A DNA stretch of 64,000 nt from Chloracidobacterium sp. N. GTDB taxonomy: Bacteria > Acidobacteriota > Blastocatellia > Chloracidobacteriales > Chloracidobacteriaceae. The stretch is taken from contig NZ_CP072642.1 of NCBI RefSeq assembly GCF_018304765.1, positions 1,223,501 to 1,287,500 on the forward strand, in the 5' to 3' direction. Within the stretch, counting starts at the first letter, position 1. Each line of letters opens with the position of its first letter. This document shows positions 16,472 through 24,090 of this stretch, piece after piece. The position numbers and the translations under genes are program-made. The notes beneath the pieces were generated by a model. The model saw only the letters and a program-made list of their open reading frames with translations, made no database searches and was not told the DNA's origin.

Positions 16472-17547
16472 TGCATCCTGTGTGGCAGCTTGCTTGGAGG
16501 CGTTACCATCGCATGCCCTTTCGTTTTCCCCCCGGTGGATGGCTGCCGGGCAGCACCCTGGCCATCGTCGCATTACTGGCGGCCTGCAAGGCACCATCAA
16601 GCACGACCATCGTGCCCGCAGCCGCGCCAAACCGGCCGGCAGAACAGATTGCCGCACGTGAAACCACAACCCCCTTCGATGCCGAACGCGCTTTCAAACA
16701 CATTGAAAAGCAGGTGTCCTATGGCCCGCGCCCGGCCGGTTCGGCGGCGCTGGGACGGTTGCGCGCCTGGCTCATCGAAGAACTGAAAGGCTATGGCCTG
16801 ACCGTGACCACGCAGCCCTTTGTCGCCAAAACCCCGTCGAAGAAGTTTCCCACGCTGCGCATGGAGAACGTCATTGCGGAGTTGCCCGGCAAAAGCCCGG
16901 AAGTCATCATCATCGCCAGCCACTACGACACCAAGCACATGGAAGATGAGGTGTTCGTCGGAGCGAATGACGCCGGCTCAAGCACGGCCGTCGTCCTCGA
17001 ACTGGCGCGGGTGCTGGCGGCCATGTCGCCGGAAGAACGCGGCTTTCCCCACACGCTGCAGTTTGTTTTCTTCGACGGCGAAGAGGCCGTTGTCGAGTGG
17101 GAAGGGGATGACAATACCTATGGCTCCCGGCACTTTGTGGAGCGCCTTCAGGCAACCGGCCAGGCGAAGCGGATCAAGGCCATGATCCTGCTGGACATGG
17201 TGGGCGATGCCGATCTGTCCATCCCCAAGGAGTATCAGTCGTCGGCCTGGCTGGCGAACATTCTTCACGACACTGCGCACGAACTCGGCTACGGCGCCCA
17301 TTTTCCCAAAACAACCCACGCCATCGCCGATGACCATATCCCGTTTCTCAAGGCCGGGATTCCGGCCGTGGACCTGATTGACTTCACCTACGGTACGGAT
17401 GAGGTCAACTTCGGGCCCGGCGGCCCCGAAAACGCCTACTGGCACACGGCGCGGGATACCGTGGACAAGCTGAGTCCACGCAGCCTGAAAATCGTAGGTG
17501 ATACGGTACTGCGGGCACTGCCCAAAATTGCCCGGGCGGCGCGCTAA
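16471..17547 (+). CDS. Glutaminyl-peptide cyclotransferase-like M28 lipoprotein
   Basis: The protein is 358 residues from ATG 16471. The signal peptide ends in lipobox LAAC (Cys39), so it is an envelope lipoprotein. The M28 fold is clear: SHYDTK 150-155, GANDAG 164-169, FDGEEA 201-206, LDMVGD 241-246 and YWHT 323-326. The wording DGEEAVVEW..DDNTYGSRHF and DDHIPFLKAGIPAVDLI resembles animal-type glutaminyl cyclase. Asp167, Glu205 and His325 are the expected single-zinc ligands and Glu204 the general base. Such enzymes convert N-terminal Gln to pyroglutamate. ATG 16471 is coupled to the M16 stop; ATG 16513, with GGAGG 12 nt upstream, is a good alternative and still keeps the signal peptide. A plain aminopeptidase is the other possibility. 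Confidence 0.85.
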   Translation: MHPVWQLAWRRYHRMPFRFPPGGWLPGSTLAIVALLAACKAPSSTTIVPAAAPNRPAEQIAARETTTPFDAERAFKHIEKQVSYGPRPAGSAALGRLRAWLIEELKGYGLTVTTQPFVAKTPSKKFPTLRMENVIAELPGKSPEVIIIASHYDTKHMEDEVFVGANDAGSSTAVVLELARVLAAMSPEERGFPHTLQFVFFDGEEAVVEWEGDDNTYGSRHFVERLQATGQAKRIKAMILLDMVGDADLSIPKEYQSSAWLANILHDTAHELGYGAHFPKTTHAIADDHIPFLKAGIPAVDLIDFTYGTDEVNFGPGGPENAYWHTARDTVDKLSPRSLKIVGDTVLRALPKIARAAR

Positions 17548-17553
17548 GGGCCG

Positions 17554-19122
17554 TCAGTCGTTGGTTTCCTCTTCGTCCGGCACATCAGGTGTTTCAACCG
17601 GTTCTTCGGCTGAAGGCACAACCTGCCGCCGGAAAGGCATACGGCTGGCAACATCCGCCCCACGGTAAATGGAGCCGGCAATCACCGAAGCGCTGGAGCC
17701 ACGGGCCATTGAACCCTTCGTGATGACGGTCACGAGCAGCCCCGGCTTGCCGGGCGCATCCACAAATGACACGAACAAGCCGACGCGGGTGCGCGGGCTG
17801 AAGTCACAGTTGCAGCTTCCGGTCTTTCCGGCGACGCCCAGCGCCGCCGCGCCGGACCGCCGCGCCGTACCGCGCTCGACGGCACTGACCAGTCCGGCCA
17901 GCAGATCGCGGCGGATGTCTTCGGTCAGGGGCAGCGTCCGAACGGGAAGGGGTTTGAAGCGGGCCACTTCCTGTGGGCTACGTAAAACCTGGGGACGGTA
18001 CAGGGTGCCGCCGTTGGCAAGGGCGCTGATGAAGGTGGCAAGCTGCACGGCGGTGACACCAAAGCCGTCTCCGTGGCTGCCCATGCGTCCCAGATCGGCT
18101 GGCGGGTGACGCGGAATGACGCCGCTGGTTTCACCGGGCAGGTTGATACCGGTTTTTCGTCCAAAACCGGCCTGCCCGGCATAAAACAGGAAGCGCTCAA
18201 AGCCAAGCCGGTGCGCCAGTACCTGAAAGTATTCGTTGTTGGATTGCGCCATCGCCGTCCGCAGCGTCCAGCTCCGGCTGCCAGCTAGGATGATTTCATC
18301 GGCGGTGGTGAGCTTTTCCTGAAGGGCTGCGTATCCGGTCAGCACCTTGATGGTGGAGCAGGGCTTGAAGGGCGTCCGCACGGCCCACTGCTGGTTGACG
18401 ATGCTGAGCACCCGGCCCGTCCACGGTTCCATGACAACGACTGTCCCGGCCCGGTCGCCAAGCGCGTCGAGCGCCAGTTGGCGGATGGCCGGGTCTTCCC
18501 CGCGCAGGTCATCCTGTTCGATGCTGGATTGGGTTGTCCGTTGGAGTTGTTCATCCAGGGCACGGATGCGGGCCAGTTCCGCCAGACGCGCCTGTTCGGC
18601 CCGGCGGCGCAGGGCGGCGCGTTCGGCTTCGGCGCGGGTGGGCGTCCGGCGGACGGCTGTGGCGCGGGTGGTGTAGTCCCGGCGTGCCCTGGCGTTGCGG
18701 GAGTCCGTGGCCGTGCGCGCCACGGAAGCCGATGCCTGCCGGCTGCCGGGCGCTGGAGTTGTCCTGGTGGTTTTCGCCGCTTTGCCGGACGGCCGTTGTC
18801 CGACTAGCGTTTTGCGGTCCGGTTCCCGGCCGGCAGCCGCCCGGCGGCCAGTCTTTGGGTTGGCGGCGGCAGTGTCTTTTGAATGGCGCAGCCGCTGCGG
18901 CGTCCCCGGCTGCGCCGGGCGCGTATCTTTCCGGGTGATTGCAGGCCGGGTAGCTGCGGGAGACGCCTTTGGCGTCGGGCGCGAGGGCGGCGGAGTTTTG
19001 ACCGGCTTTGCCGCACGCCGGGTGACTTGGGCAAAGGCCGGCAGTGCGCTCATGAGCAGCAGCCATGTGACGATCCCCCTGACGACGATTCGGCAAACAA
19101 GCCAACGATGCTGACCGGCCAT
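17554..19122 (-). CDS. Penicillin-binding protein, transpeptidase domain only
   Basis: The protein is 522 residues. A signal sequence (IVTWLLLMSALPAFAQ) is followed by about 150 residues of Ala/Arg/Thr/Pro-rich basic linker and a coiled coil (ERAALRRRAEQARLAELARIRAL). Next comes a transpeptidase fold: SxxK motif STIK (nucleophile Ser256, Lys259), SxN motif SNN in MAQSNNEYF, and KTG in GKTGSCNC. The stretch GINLPGETSGVIPRHP is typical of PBP2/FtsI-type enzymes. The pedestal and glycosyltransferase domains are missing. It should cross-link peptidoglycan in the periplasm. A GGAG box lies 9 nt before ATG 19122. It is on the same strand as rpsU, 150 nt downstream. Confidence 0.9.
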   Translation of the reverse strand: MAGQHRWLVCRIVVRGIVTWLLLMSALPAFAQVTRRAAKPVKTPPPSRPTPKASPAATRPAITRKDTRPAQPGTPQRLRHSKDTAAANPKTGRRAAAGREPDRKTLVGQRPSGKAAKTTRTTPAPGSRQASASVARTATDSRNARARRDYTTRATAVRRTPTRAEAERAALRRRAEQARLAELARIRALDEQLQRTTQSSIEQDDLRGEDPAIRQLALDALGDRAGTVVVMEPWTGRVLSIVNQQWAVRTPFKPCSTIKVLTGYAALQEKLTTADEIILAGSRSWTLRTAMAQSNNEYFQVLAHRLGFERFLFYAGQAGFGRKTGINLPGETSGVIPRHPPADLGRMGSHGDGFGVTAVQLATFISALANGGTLYRPQVLRSPQEVARFKPLPVRTLPLTEDIRRDLLAGLVSAVERGTARRSGAAALGVAGKTGSCNCDFSPRTRVGLFVSFVDAPGKPGLLVTVITKGSMARGSSASVIAGSIYRGADVASRMPFRRQVVPSAEEPVETPDVPDEEETND

Positions 19123-19274
19123 GGTGATACTCCAAAAAAGCGATGGTCAGGAAACATTCGGAAGAGAACTCCGCATGTCCCCTGACCACCGCTGGTTGCT
19201 GTATGATGATATGGTGTGTGTCCGCCGCTGAACCCGGATGGTTTCACCTAGATGGCATCCGGGGCCGACGAACG

Positions 19275-19475
19275 TCAATCCATCCGACGCTTGCGCATGC
19301 TGGAACGTTGCCGCTTGCGGGCCAGCTCAGACTTGAGCCGCCGTTTCTCCCCTGGTGGGATGAAGAAACGATGCCGCTTGACATCGGCAATGATGCCCTC
19401 GCGCTGCACCATCCGCTTGAAGCGCCGCAGCGCGCTGTCAATGGATTCATTCGGCGCGACTTCGACGATGGCCAT
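19275..19475 (-). CDS. rpsU: Small ribosomal subunit protein bS21
   Basis: The protein is 66 residues and matches bS21 along its whole length: VEVAPNESIDSALRRFKR at the start, then a basic tail of KRRLKSELARKRQRSSMRKRR. It binds the 30S platform near the 3' end of 16S rRNA and helps initiation. An AAGGTGGT box precedes the ATG by about 11 nt. It stands alone between the Cys-rich protein gene upstream and the PBP gene downstream. A weak 7-bp hairpin (19234-19264) follows its stop without a T-tract. Confidence 0.96.
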   Translation of the reverse strand: MAIVEVAPNESIDSALRRFKRMVQREGIIADVKRHRFFIPPGEKRRLKSELARKRQRSSMRKRRMD

Positions 19476-19839
19476 GCGTGTTATTCACCACCTTGCTGCT
19501 TCATAGTGTTTTTGGCGAAGCAGGGCATGGTAGTTTAGTCGGGAAACGCTTGTCAAGGTATTCTGTGGCCCACGGCGTAACCTTTGCCGGAAGGTGCGTC
19601 AGCGACGGGCAAAAAGGCGGCAGCGGAGTCCGGTTCGGTGGCGCGCCGCGCTGTGTCGTCCATAGGACGAATGTCCTCAGTGATGTGCGCGAAGTCGGCT
19701 CCGGTTCACCCTCAAGTCACCACGGGGCTGGTCGTACCCTGAGCTTTTACTCTCTCTCTGAACTGCCACCCGCGAGTGTCTTTTCAGTTTCAGCACAGGG
19801 AAGCACGGGGAGGACCGTGCACTGAGGTGTTTGGACAGA
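19476..19839. other. Intergenic stretch, no gene recognised
   Basis: These 364 nt hold the rpsU ribosome site at the left end. The open frames here (for example 19478-19825, plus) are low-complexity, have no ribosome site and look like no known family. One GCGTCAGCGACG fragment at about 19597 resembles the repeat array at 32-34 kb, perhaps a decayed single copy. Confidence 0.6.
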
Positions 19840-19877
19840 GAAAAAGGCCAGGCAGGTATCCGACACCACCTGGCCTT
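19840..19877 (-). terminator. Rho-independent terminator of the STN-like Cys-rich gene
   Basis: On the minus strand AAGGCCAGG and CCTGGCCTT form a perfect 9-bp stem around a 16-nt loop, followed at once by TTTTT. It lies 31 nt after the stop at 19909, so it ends that minus-strand transcript and insulates rpsU. Confidence 0.85.
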
Positions 19878-19908
19878 GCAATGTTCTGACAGGAAATGAT
19901 TTAGCACC

Positions 19909-20535
19909 CTAGAAGGCAACTTCAATCCCCATTTTGGACAGAGCCTGAACTATATCCTGGAGGGTAGCTTCTTTGAGAGCTATCCTCACATGCTCTTGAG
20001 CATTACCTGACTTTATGCGAAGCGGAAAACCGCTTACGAAAGACAGCCAGCTTACCATCTCGTCAGCAGGCATACTGAATTGCAAACTGATCTTTTCACC
20101 TGCCAGGAGTGCACTGCGCAAGTCCTGAAGTGCGCAGAAGTCCACGCCGTCAATTTCCACGGTTCCTCTTTTGGACAACTCTTCAAAGACCTCCCACACA
20201 GGAGCCCGTTTGAAATCAAAGCTGAAGAGGTCATCGGGTTCGGATGCCGTAAATACGATTTCTCTGCCGCTGATACGCGTGAGTTCAGAGGAGAGTTGTT
20301 CACTGTTGGAGTTGGTTACCTGGAATGTAACTTCTTTCGCTGCTCCTTTTCTTCCTTTTCCACAACCTGAGACGCATCCTCCGCTTGTAGAACAGTGAGC
20401 GTAACAGCTACCCGGACATGTTGTAACCGTCGAGCAATTGTTAGTCCCGCAACTGCAAGTATCTGCGAGGGCAACCTGCATCGGGCTGACGAAAAACAGC
20501 AAGGACAGTGATGTGGCAGCAAGCGTTTTCTTCAT
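19909..20535 (-). CDS. Secreted Cys-rich protein with STN-like repeats
   Basis: The protein is 208 residues from ATG 20535, which has AGGGGGTG about 6 nt upstream; the frame is open to 20646 but that extension is duplicated non-coding DNA. A Sec signal peptide (1-25) precedes a 35-residue segment with eight Cys (27, 29, 34, 40, 44, 48, 54, 58). Residues 68-208 appear to hold four beta-alpha-beta units, near 68-96, 102-129, 147-175 and 181-208. Each reads roughly V-x-F/L...LSxxSG-x-x-I-x-F, the pattern of secretin/TonB short N-terminal (STN) domains. No barrel or secretin domain follows. The function is unknown: it could be a periplasmic binding partner of a secretin or TonB receptor. The upstream DNA and signal peptide are duplicated at the next gene. 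It ends in a strong terminator. Confidence 0.75.
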   Translation of the reverse strand: MKKTLAATSLSLLFFVSPMQVALADTCSCGTNNCSTVTTCPGSCYAHCSTSGGCVSGCGKGRKGAAKEVTFQVTNSNSEQLSSELTRISGREIVFTASEPDDLFSFDFKRAPVWEVFEELSKRGTVEIDGVDFCALQDLRSALLAGEKISLQFSMPADEMVSWLSFVSGFPLRIKSGNAQEHVRIALKEATLQDIVQALSKMGIEVAF

Positions 20536-20700
20536 GGTTTCACCCCCTTTGAGGATATTGTGGCGAGGCTCTACTTTTGTGTAGGCGGCAGCCAATGTAG
20601 TAAGATCGAAAAAAAACGTCAACCGGAATTTCTGTTCTTTGGGCATCAGATAAGTGGAGCGCGCAATGCTTGGCCAGGCTGTGGTGGAGGCTGCTGCGAG
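20460..20700. repeat. Duplicated upstream/signal-peptide block, copy 1
   Basis: About 240 bp closely resembling 21558-21796 (roughly three quarters identical by eye). It covers the signal-peptide codons of the STN-like gene and about 165 bp upstream. Shared landmarks are GAAGAACAG/GAAAAACAG, GATATTGTG, GGCAGCCAATGTAG and GGCTGTGGTGG. Homology stops at the mature protein. Confidence 0.8.
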
Positions 20701-20848
20701 CAGGAAGTCTTTGAAACCAGCGATGCCCCACCCAGCCGGCTGGTCACCGCCAGCCGGCCACGTCGGTGGTGTTGCCGCTGTGTTGCCCGCCAGGAAGCTG
20801 ACTGACGCAGCTGCCCGCGTCGTTCGTCAAAGGAAATCCCATGAGGTT
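20536..20848. other. Intergenic region between the two Cys-rich genes
   Basis: This 313-nt gap contains the upstream half of duplicated block 1 (to about 20700), which should include the promoter of the STN-like gene. The following 150 nt are unique and show no convincing gene. No sigma-70 consensus was obvious. An A-tract lies at about 20610-20616. Confidence 0.5.
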
Positions 20849-21625
20849 TTAATTACTTGGAGGAGCGATTGGTTGGACTACTTTGGAACAATTATCAATA
20901 CATGCGCCCTCGATCAGGTAACAATTGATGATTTCCCCAGGGGGCACGTTTCTTACGCAGCTTTCACGTAGATTCCGGCAGGCCTTCAGACAATCCTGAT
21001 AGTCGCCCAAATTGGCTTTCTCTTGTACTTTGATTATTGCTTCAGGAATTGAATGCTCCGGGTTGGGTATATCTTTTGTGGCAAGCACATAGAAACACTC
21101 AGCATAGAGCGAACGGGGATCAATCTCGGCAATCATGCGAAGCCACGGCATGTCATCTGAGAAGTAAGCTTTGGCTGCTTCCGGGTTGCCAAGCGTGAGA
21201 CCGGGCAAAGGCATTTTGGGCAGTTTCCCGTCAGACATCTTAAAGTTTCTTAATGTTTCTGAACAGACATAAGCAAAAACAAAGTCATTACCTGTTTCAC
21301 CAACCAGCAACCCTGGGTATCGGAGATAACGAAATCGGTGCTGTGGAGCCGTTGTACGGTCAACTGTAATGACAATTTCCTGATGGGTTTCATAGATGGC
21401 GATTGTTGCAACCTCCTTGTCATTCTCGACAATCTGATAGCGGCCTTCCCTGAGATGTGATTTATCTCCCCGAGAACTGACGGCGAAACCGCCACCCGGA
21501 AATGATATGTTCGCCAGGCAGCCAGAGTCAGTGGCTGTGCAGGAGTAGCCTTCGGCAGGAGCGACCTGTATAAGGCTGACGAAGAACAGTAAGGACAATG
21601 ATGTAGCAGCCAGTGCCTTCTTCAT
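20849..21625 (-). CDS. Secreted protein with a symmetric C-terminal six-Cys motif
   Basis: The protein is 258 residues from ATG 21625. The signal peptide MKKALAATSLSLLFFVS is nearly the same as in the neighbouring STN-like protein, but the mature part is unrelated. The mature domain starts with two Cys (EGYSCTATDSGC). It then has a beta-rich region (REGRYQIVENDKEVATIAIY) and a helical C-terminus with Cys spacing C-x3-C-x6-C-x11-C-x6-C-x3-C. That spacing is a palindrome and suggests a disulfide-stapled helical hairpin. I do not recognise the family. The frame is open to 21790, but that part is duplicated upstream DNA. It is probably periplasmic or extracellular, and likely regulated like its neighbour because the upstream region is shared. 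Confidence 0.7.
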   Translation of the reverse strand: MKKALAATSLSLLFFVSLIQVAPAEGYSCTATDSGCLANISFPGGGFAVSSRGDKSHLREGRYQIVENDKEVATIAIYETHQEIVITVDRTTAPQHRFRYLRYPGLLVGETGNDFVFAYVCSETLRNFKMSDGKLPKMPLPGLTLGNPEAAKAYFSDDMPWLRMIAEIDPRSLYAECFYVLATKDIPNPEHSIPEAIIKVQEKANLGDYQDCLKACRNLRESCVRNVPPGEIINCYLIEGACIDNCSKVVQPIAPPSN

Positions 21626-21796
21626 GCTTTCACTCCCTTCAAAGATATTGTGATAAAACCCTGCTCTTGAGCAGGTGGCAGCCAATGTAGCAAGGTTGAA
21701 AAAAAATGTCAGCCGGAATTTTGAGCCTTTAGGCATTAAATAAGTAGAGCACGCAATGTCTGGCCCGGCTGTGGTGGTGGGGGCTGCCACGAGCGG
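21558..21796. repeat. Duplicated upstream/signal-peptide block, copy 2
   Basis: Partner of 20460-20700, in the same orientation. It covers the first ~20 codons of the six-Cys protein gene and about 170 bp upstream. The A-tract, the CAGCCAATGTAG stretch and the GGCTGTGGTGG end are kept in both copies. Confidence 0.8.
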
Positions 21797-21823
21797 GGTG
21801 ATCCCTGTAACTTCAACAGTGAT

Positions 21824-23173
21824 TCACATGCCGGTTCTTTTCGGGTCAGGACACGTGGACACATGCAAGGCGAGGTTGGCAGGGGGGGCTGCGGCAGTTT
21901 CCACCGCCCCAAGCTTCGATTGTTTCCGGGTGGTGTTCTGCTTCTGAAGCCGGTTCTGACGCCAGCGCGACTTCCGCTTCACCCACCAGATGACCACGCC
22001 GCTGATGCTCAGCATGGCAATGAATACGCCGCCCACGCTGACCAGAATCCGGTACGGCAGTCCGCCGACGGCTGCAAAGTGCAGGGCGTATAGCCACGAC
22101 GTGATGGTGTTCCCCATCGCCTCGCCGGTCGGGGCCTGGAATGCCCGCTTTTCCCCGGTGTCCCCGTCGAAGTACACGAACGTGCCGCTGCGCCTGCGCG
22201 ATACGTCCAGTGAGCTGTGGACGCGGTACTGGTACGTTCCGGTTTGGGGGAGGTAGCGTAACTGTTCCTCATCGCCGAGTGTGAACCCGCGTGCGGCAGC
22301 TTCGGCGGCCATCAGCACCCGGCCACGGGCGCGAGCGGCCTGCCAGTCCAGCTTCGGTGCGTCAAGTGGCGTATCGCGCTCTGGCAGCATTTGTCGCACC
22401 TGTGGCCCCATGCCAAAGGTTGTGTTCATCACCGGGTGATAGACCGGTTGCAGGTTCAGCCCGACGGCCGACCACGCGAACACGAACAGCAGCGCCCAGA
22501 GCCACAGCCCGCTGGCCCGGTGAAAGGTGAATGTCGTTTTGAAAAGGCCGCCGGTCTTGACTTTCCACGACTGCCACCAGCACCGCCACCAGCCGCGACG
22601 GGGAGCTGCATTCGGAGGGTTGACAACCCCTGCTTGCCTTGGCGGGAACGTCAGGTACGCCCCAACGAAACAGTCGAACGTCCAAAGCAGGGCAATGATG
22701 CCGAACAGCAGCGAGCCGACTTCGCCAAGGGCCAGCGAGTAGTGCAGCCGGTAGGCGAACGGCATCAGGTTTTTGGTGCCCTGGGTGATGTCGCCCCATT
22801 TCCGGGAGCCGATGACTTCACCTGTGTAGGGGTTCAGGAAGTACTCATCGTCGGCGGATTCATCGTCTGTCTCAACGAAGAACACCACGGCGTGCCCCGG
22901 CTCAACTGGCTTGAGTGGTATGGTGTCCACCTTGATGCCGGGCACAGCAGCGTGCAGCCGCTCGTGGAGGGTGAACGTGTCAAGAGGAGCGGCCGTTGGG
23001 GATGGCAGCGGCACACGCCTGCAACCGGGATTCAGCAGCACGTCGAGTTCGTGGTAGAACGCGAGCAGGCTGCCGGTCAGCCCGGCGACAATCAGGAAGA
23101 CGGCCGTCAGGAGGCCAACGTAACGGTGTAGAACGAGAGCGATGCGGCGCATGGGGTGTGGCTCTGGGGTCAT
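21824..23173 (-). CDS. PepSY-associated transmembrane protein
   Basis: The protein is 449 residues from ATG 23173; 23197 and 23152 are alternatives, and none has a clear ribosome site. It follows the PepSY_TM layout: helix 1 (LHRYVGLLTAVFLIVAGLTGSLLAFYHEL, read around residues 17-45), a periplasmic PepSY-like domain (DEYFLNPYTGEVIGSRKWG), helix 2 (SLLFGIIALLWTFDCFVGAYL), helix 3 (FHRASGLWLWALLFVFAWSAVG), a second PepSY-like domain (YFDGDTGEKRAFQAPTGE) and helix 4 (VGGVFIAMLSISGVVIWWV). Members are often iron-regulated and sit beside siderophore receptors; some are thought to act in reductive iron release. A Fur-like box lies 440 nt upstream, and a methyltransferase remnant lies in between. 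The C-terminus is a basic tail. Confidence 0.85.
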   Translation of the reverse strand: MTPEPHPMRRIALVLHRYVGLLTAVFLIVAGLTGSLLAFYHELDVLLNPGCRRVPLPSPTAAPLDTFTLHERLHAAVPGIKVDTIPLKPVEPGHAVVFFVETDDESADDEYFLNPYTGEVIGSRKWGDITQGTKNLMPFAYRLHYSLALGEVGSLLFGIIALLWTFDCFVGAYLTFPPRQAGVVNPPNAAPRRGWWRCWWQSWKVKTGGLFKTTFTFHRASGLWLWALLFVFAWSAVGLNLQPVYHPVMNTTFGMGPQVRQMLPERDTPLDAPKLDWQAARARGRVLMAAEAAARGFTLGDEEQLRYLPQTGTYQYRVHSSLDVSRRRSGTFVYFDGDTGEKRAFQAPTGEAMGNTITSWLYALHFAAVGGLPYRILVSVGGVFIAMLSISGVVIWWVKRKSRWRQNRLQKQNTTRKQSKLGAVETAAAPPANLALHVSTCPDPKRTGM

Positions 23174-23211
23174 GACGTCAACAGGTGTTGCCGGCAATCA
23201 CTGCCAGCAGC

Positions 23212-23606
23212 TCAGTCAGGGTAGAGGTGGGGCAAGTGGGGGGTGTCGGCCCTGCAGCCGGTCAGACCTTCGAGCAGGACGGTGGTGCCGTGACGATTCA
23301 GTTCAAGGGCATCAGCCACCTCGTCGGCAGTGAGCGGTCCGTCAGCCAGCTTGTCGAAGACACCAAGCCGTACCCCGGTGGGAACAAGGCGGCTGACAAC
23401 AGCTCCCATCCAGGCAGACATCGGCGTGGGGTAAATGCCAGACGTGAGGCGGTCGCGTTCGGCGTCGTTGTCAGGAGTCAGGGGCGGATGCGTGGTGGAA
23501 TCCTCCAGTATGGGGTAGGGGGTAGCAACTGGGGTGGGTGTATCGGCAGCATCACCGGGGAGTCTTTGACTTCAGCGGCACGGCAGGTTTCACAGTGGCT
23601 TGGCAT
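23212..23606 (-). pseudogene. Decayed methyltransferase (dimerisation-domain remnant)
   Basis: The clearest part is 23212-23421: RLGVFDKLADGPLTADEVADALELNRHGTTVLLEGL. This has the winged-helix dimerisation pattern of SAM-dependent O-methyltransferases. It then stops (RADTPHLPHLYPD) with no catalytic domain. The same frame is open upstream, without a start codon, to a TGA near 23560. In another frame ATG 23606 opens MPSHCETCRAAEVKDS just downstream of the Fur-like box. This fits a gene broken by a frameshift and a 3' deletion before the PepSY gene. It is a short remnant, so the family call is tentative. Confidence 0.5.
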
Positions 23607-23611
23607 TGTTT

Positions 23612-23633
23612 GATAAATGAAAATGATTTTCAA
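23612..23633. promoter_or_regulatory. Fur-like box
   Basis: TGAAAAT-G-ATTTTCA (23618-23632) is a perfect 7-1-7 inverted repeat of the classic Fur-box form, in an AT-rich island within GC-rich DNA. It lies 12 nt upstream of ATG 23606 on the minus strand and upstream of the PepSY gene. Iron-dependent repression of that transcript is inferred. Confidence 0.65.
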
Positions 23634-23665
23634 GTTAGTACCCTGCCGCTTCACCTCTGTCAAGC

Positions 23666-23745
23666 CCTGTGATGGCCGGGGCCTGTGATGGCCGGGGCCT
23701 GTGATGGCCGGGGCCTGTGATGGCCGGGGCCTGTGATGGCCGGGG
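23666..23745. repeat. 16-bp tandem repeat, 5 perfect copies
   Basis: The unit CCTGTGATGGCCGGGG is repeated five times with no mismatch, 34 bp to the right of the Fur-like box. It is non-coding, and 16 bp would not keep a frame. Perfect identity indicates recent slippage. Confidence 0.95.
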
Positions 23746-24090
23746 TAGGTGACCTGCTGAAAACAGCGTGGCTGTCACAGCGTGGCCGCAGAAACGCGAG
23801 GCAAAGTCATAAACCGTTGAAACCGTTGGTGAACGGCACGCCGGCTGAAGCCAGACTTGGCGGTGGGTTTCAGGAAGGCAACTGGGGCAGGGCTGGCGCT
23901 GGTAAGCTCAATTTCACTTTTCAGGCGTCTATCAGCCTCGATGAAGGTTTGCCGTGGCCTCACCGTGGGGGCTTTGCCGTGGAAAATTCCGGGAGTGCCG
24001 TTAACGGTTTGCCTTCAAATCCGTCTTTACCCATGGGCAACCTTTTGCGTAAGGTGTAAGGCTGGCAATGCTTCGTGGGACGAGACATGC
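23746..24090. other. Intergenic stretch upstream of the ECF sigma gene
   Basis: These 345 nt hold no convincing gene; the plus-strand frames lack ribosome sites and family resemblance. GCAACCTTTT at 24037-24046 is 45 bp before the sigma start and resembles an ECF-type -35 element. No matching -10 was found at normal spacing, so autoregulation is only a suggestion. Confidence 0.45.

Noticed and set aside
19478-19825. 115-codon plus-strand frame
   Set aside because: Low-complexity, overlaps the rpsU leader, lacks a ribosome site.
24037-24046. ECF-type promoter upstream of the sigma gene
   Set aside because: GCAACCTTTT looks like a -35 element, but no -10 element is present at normal spacing, so it is only mentioned in the intergenic entry.
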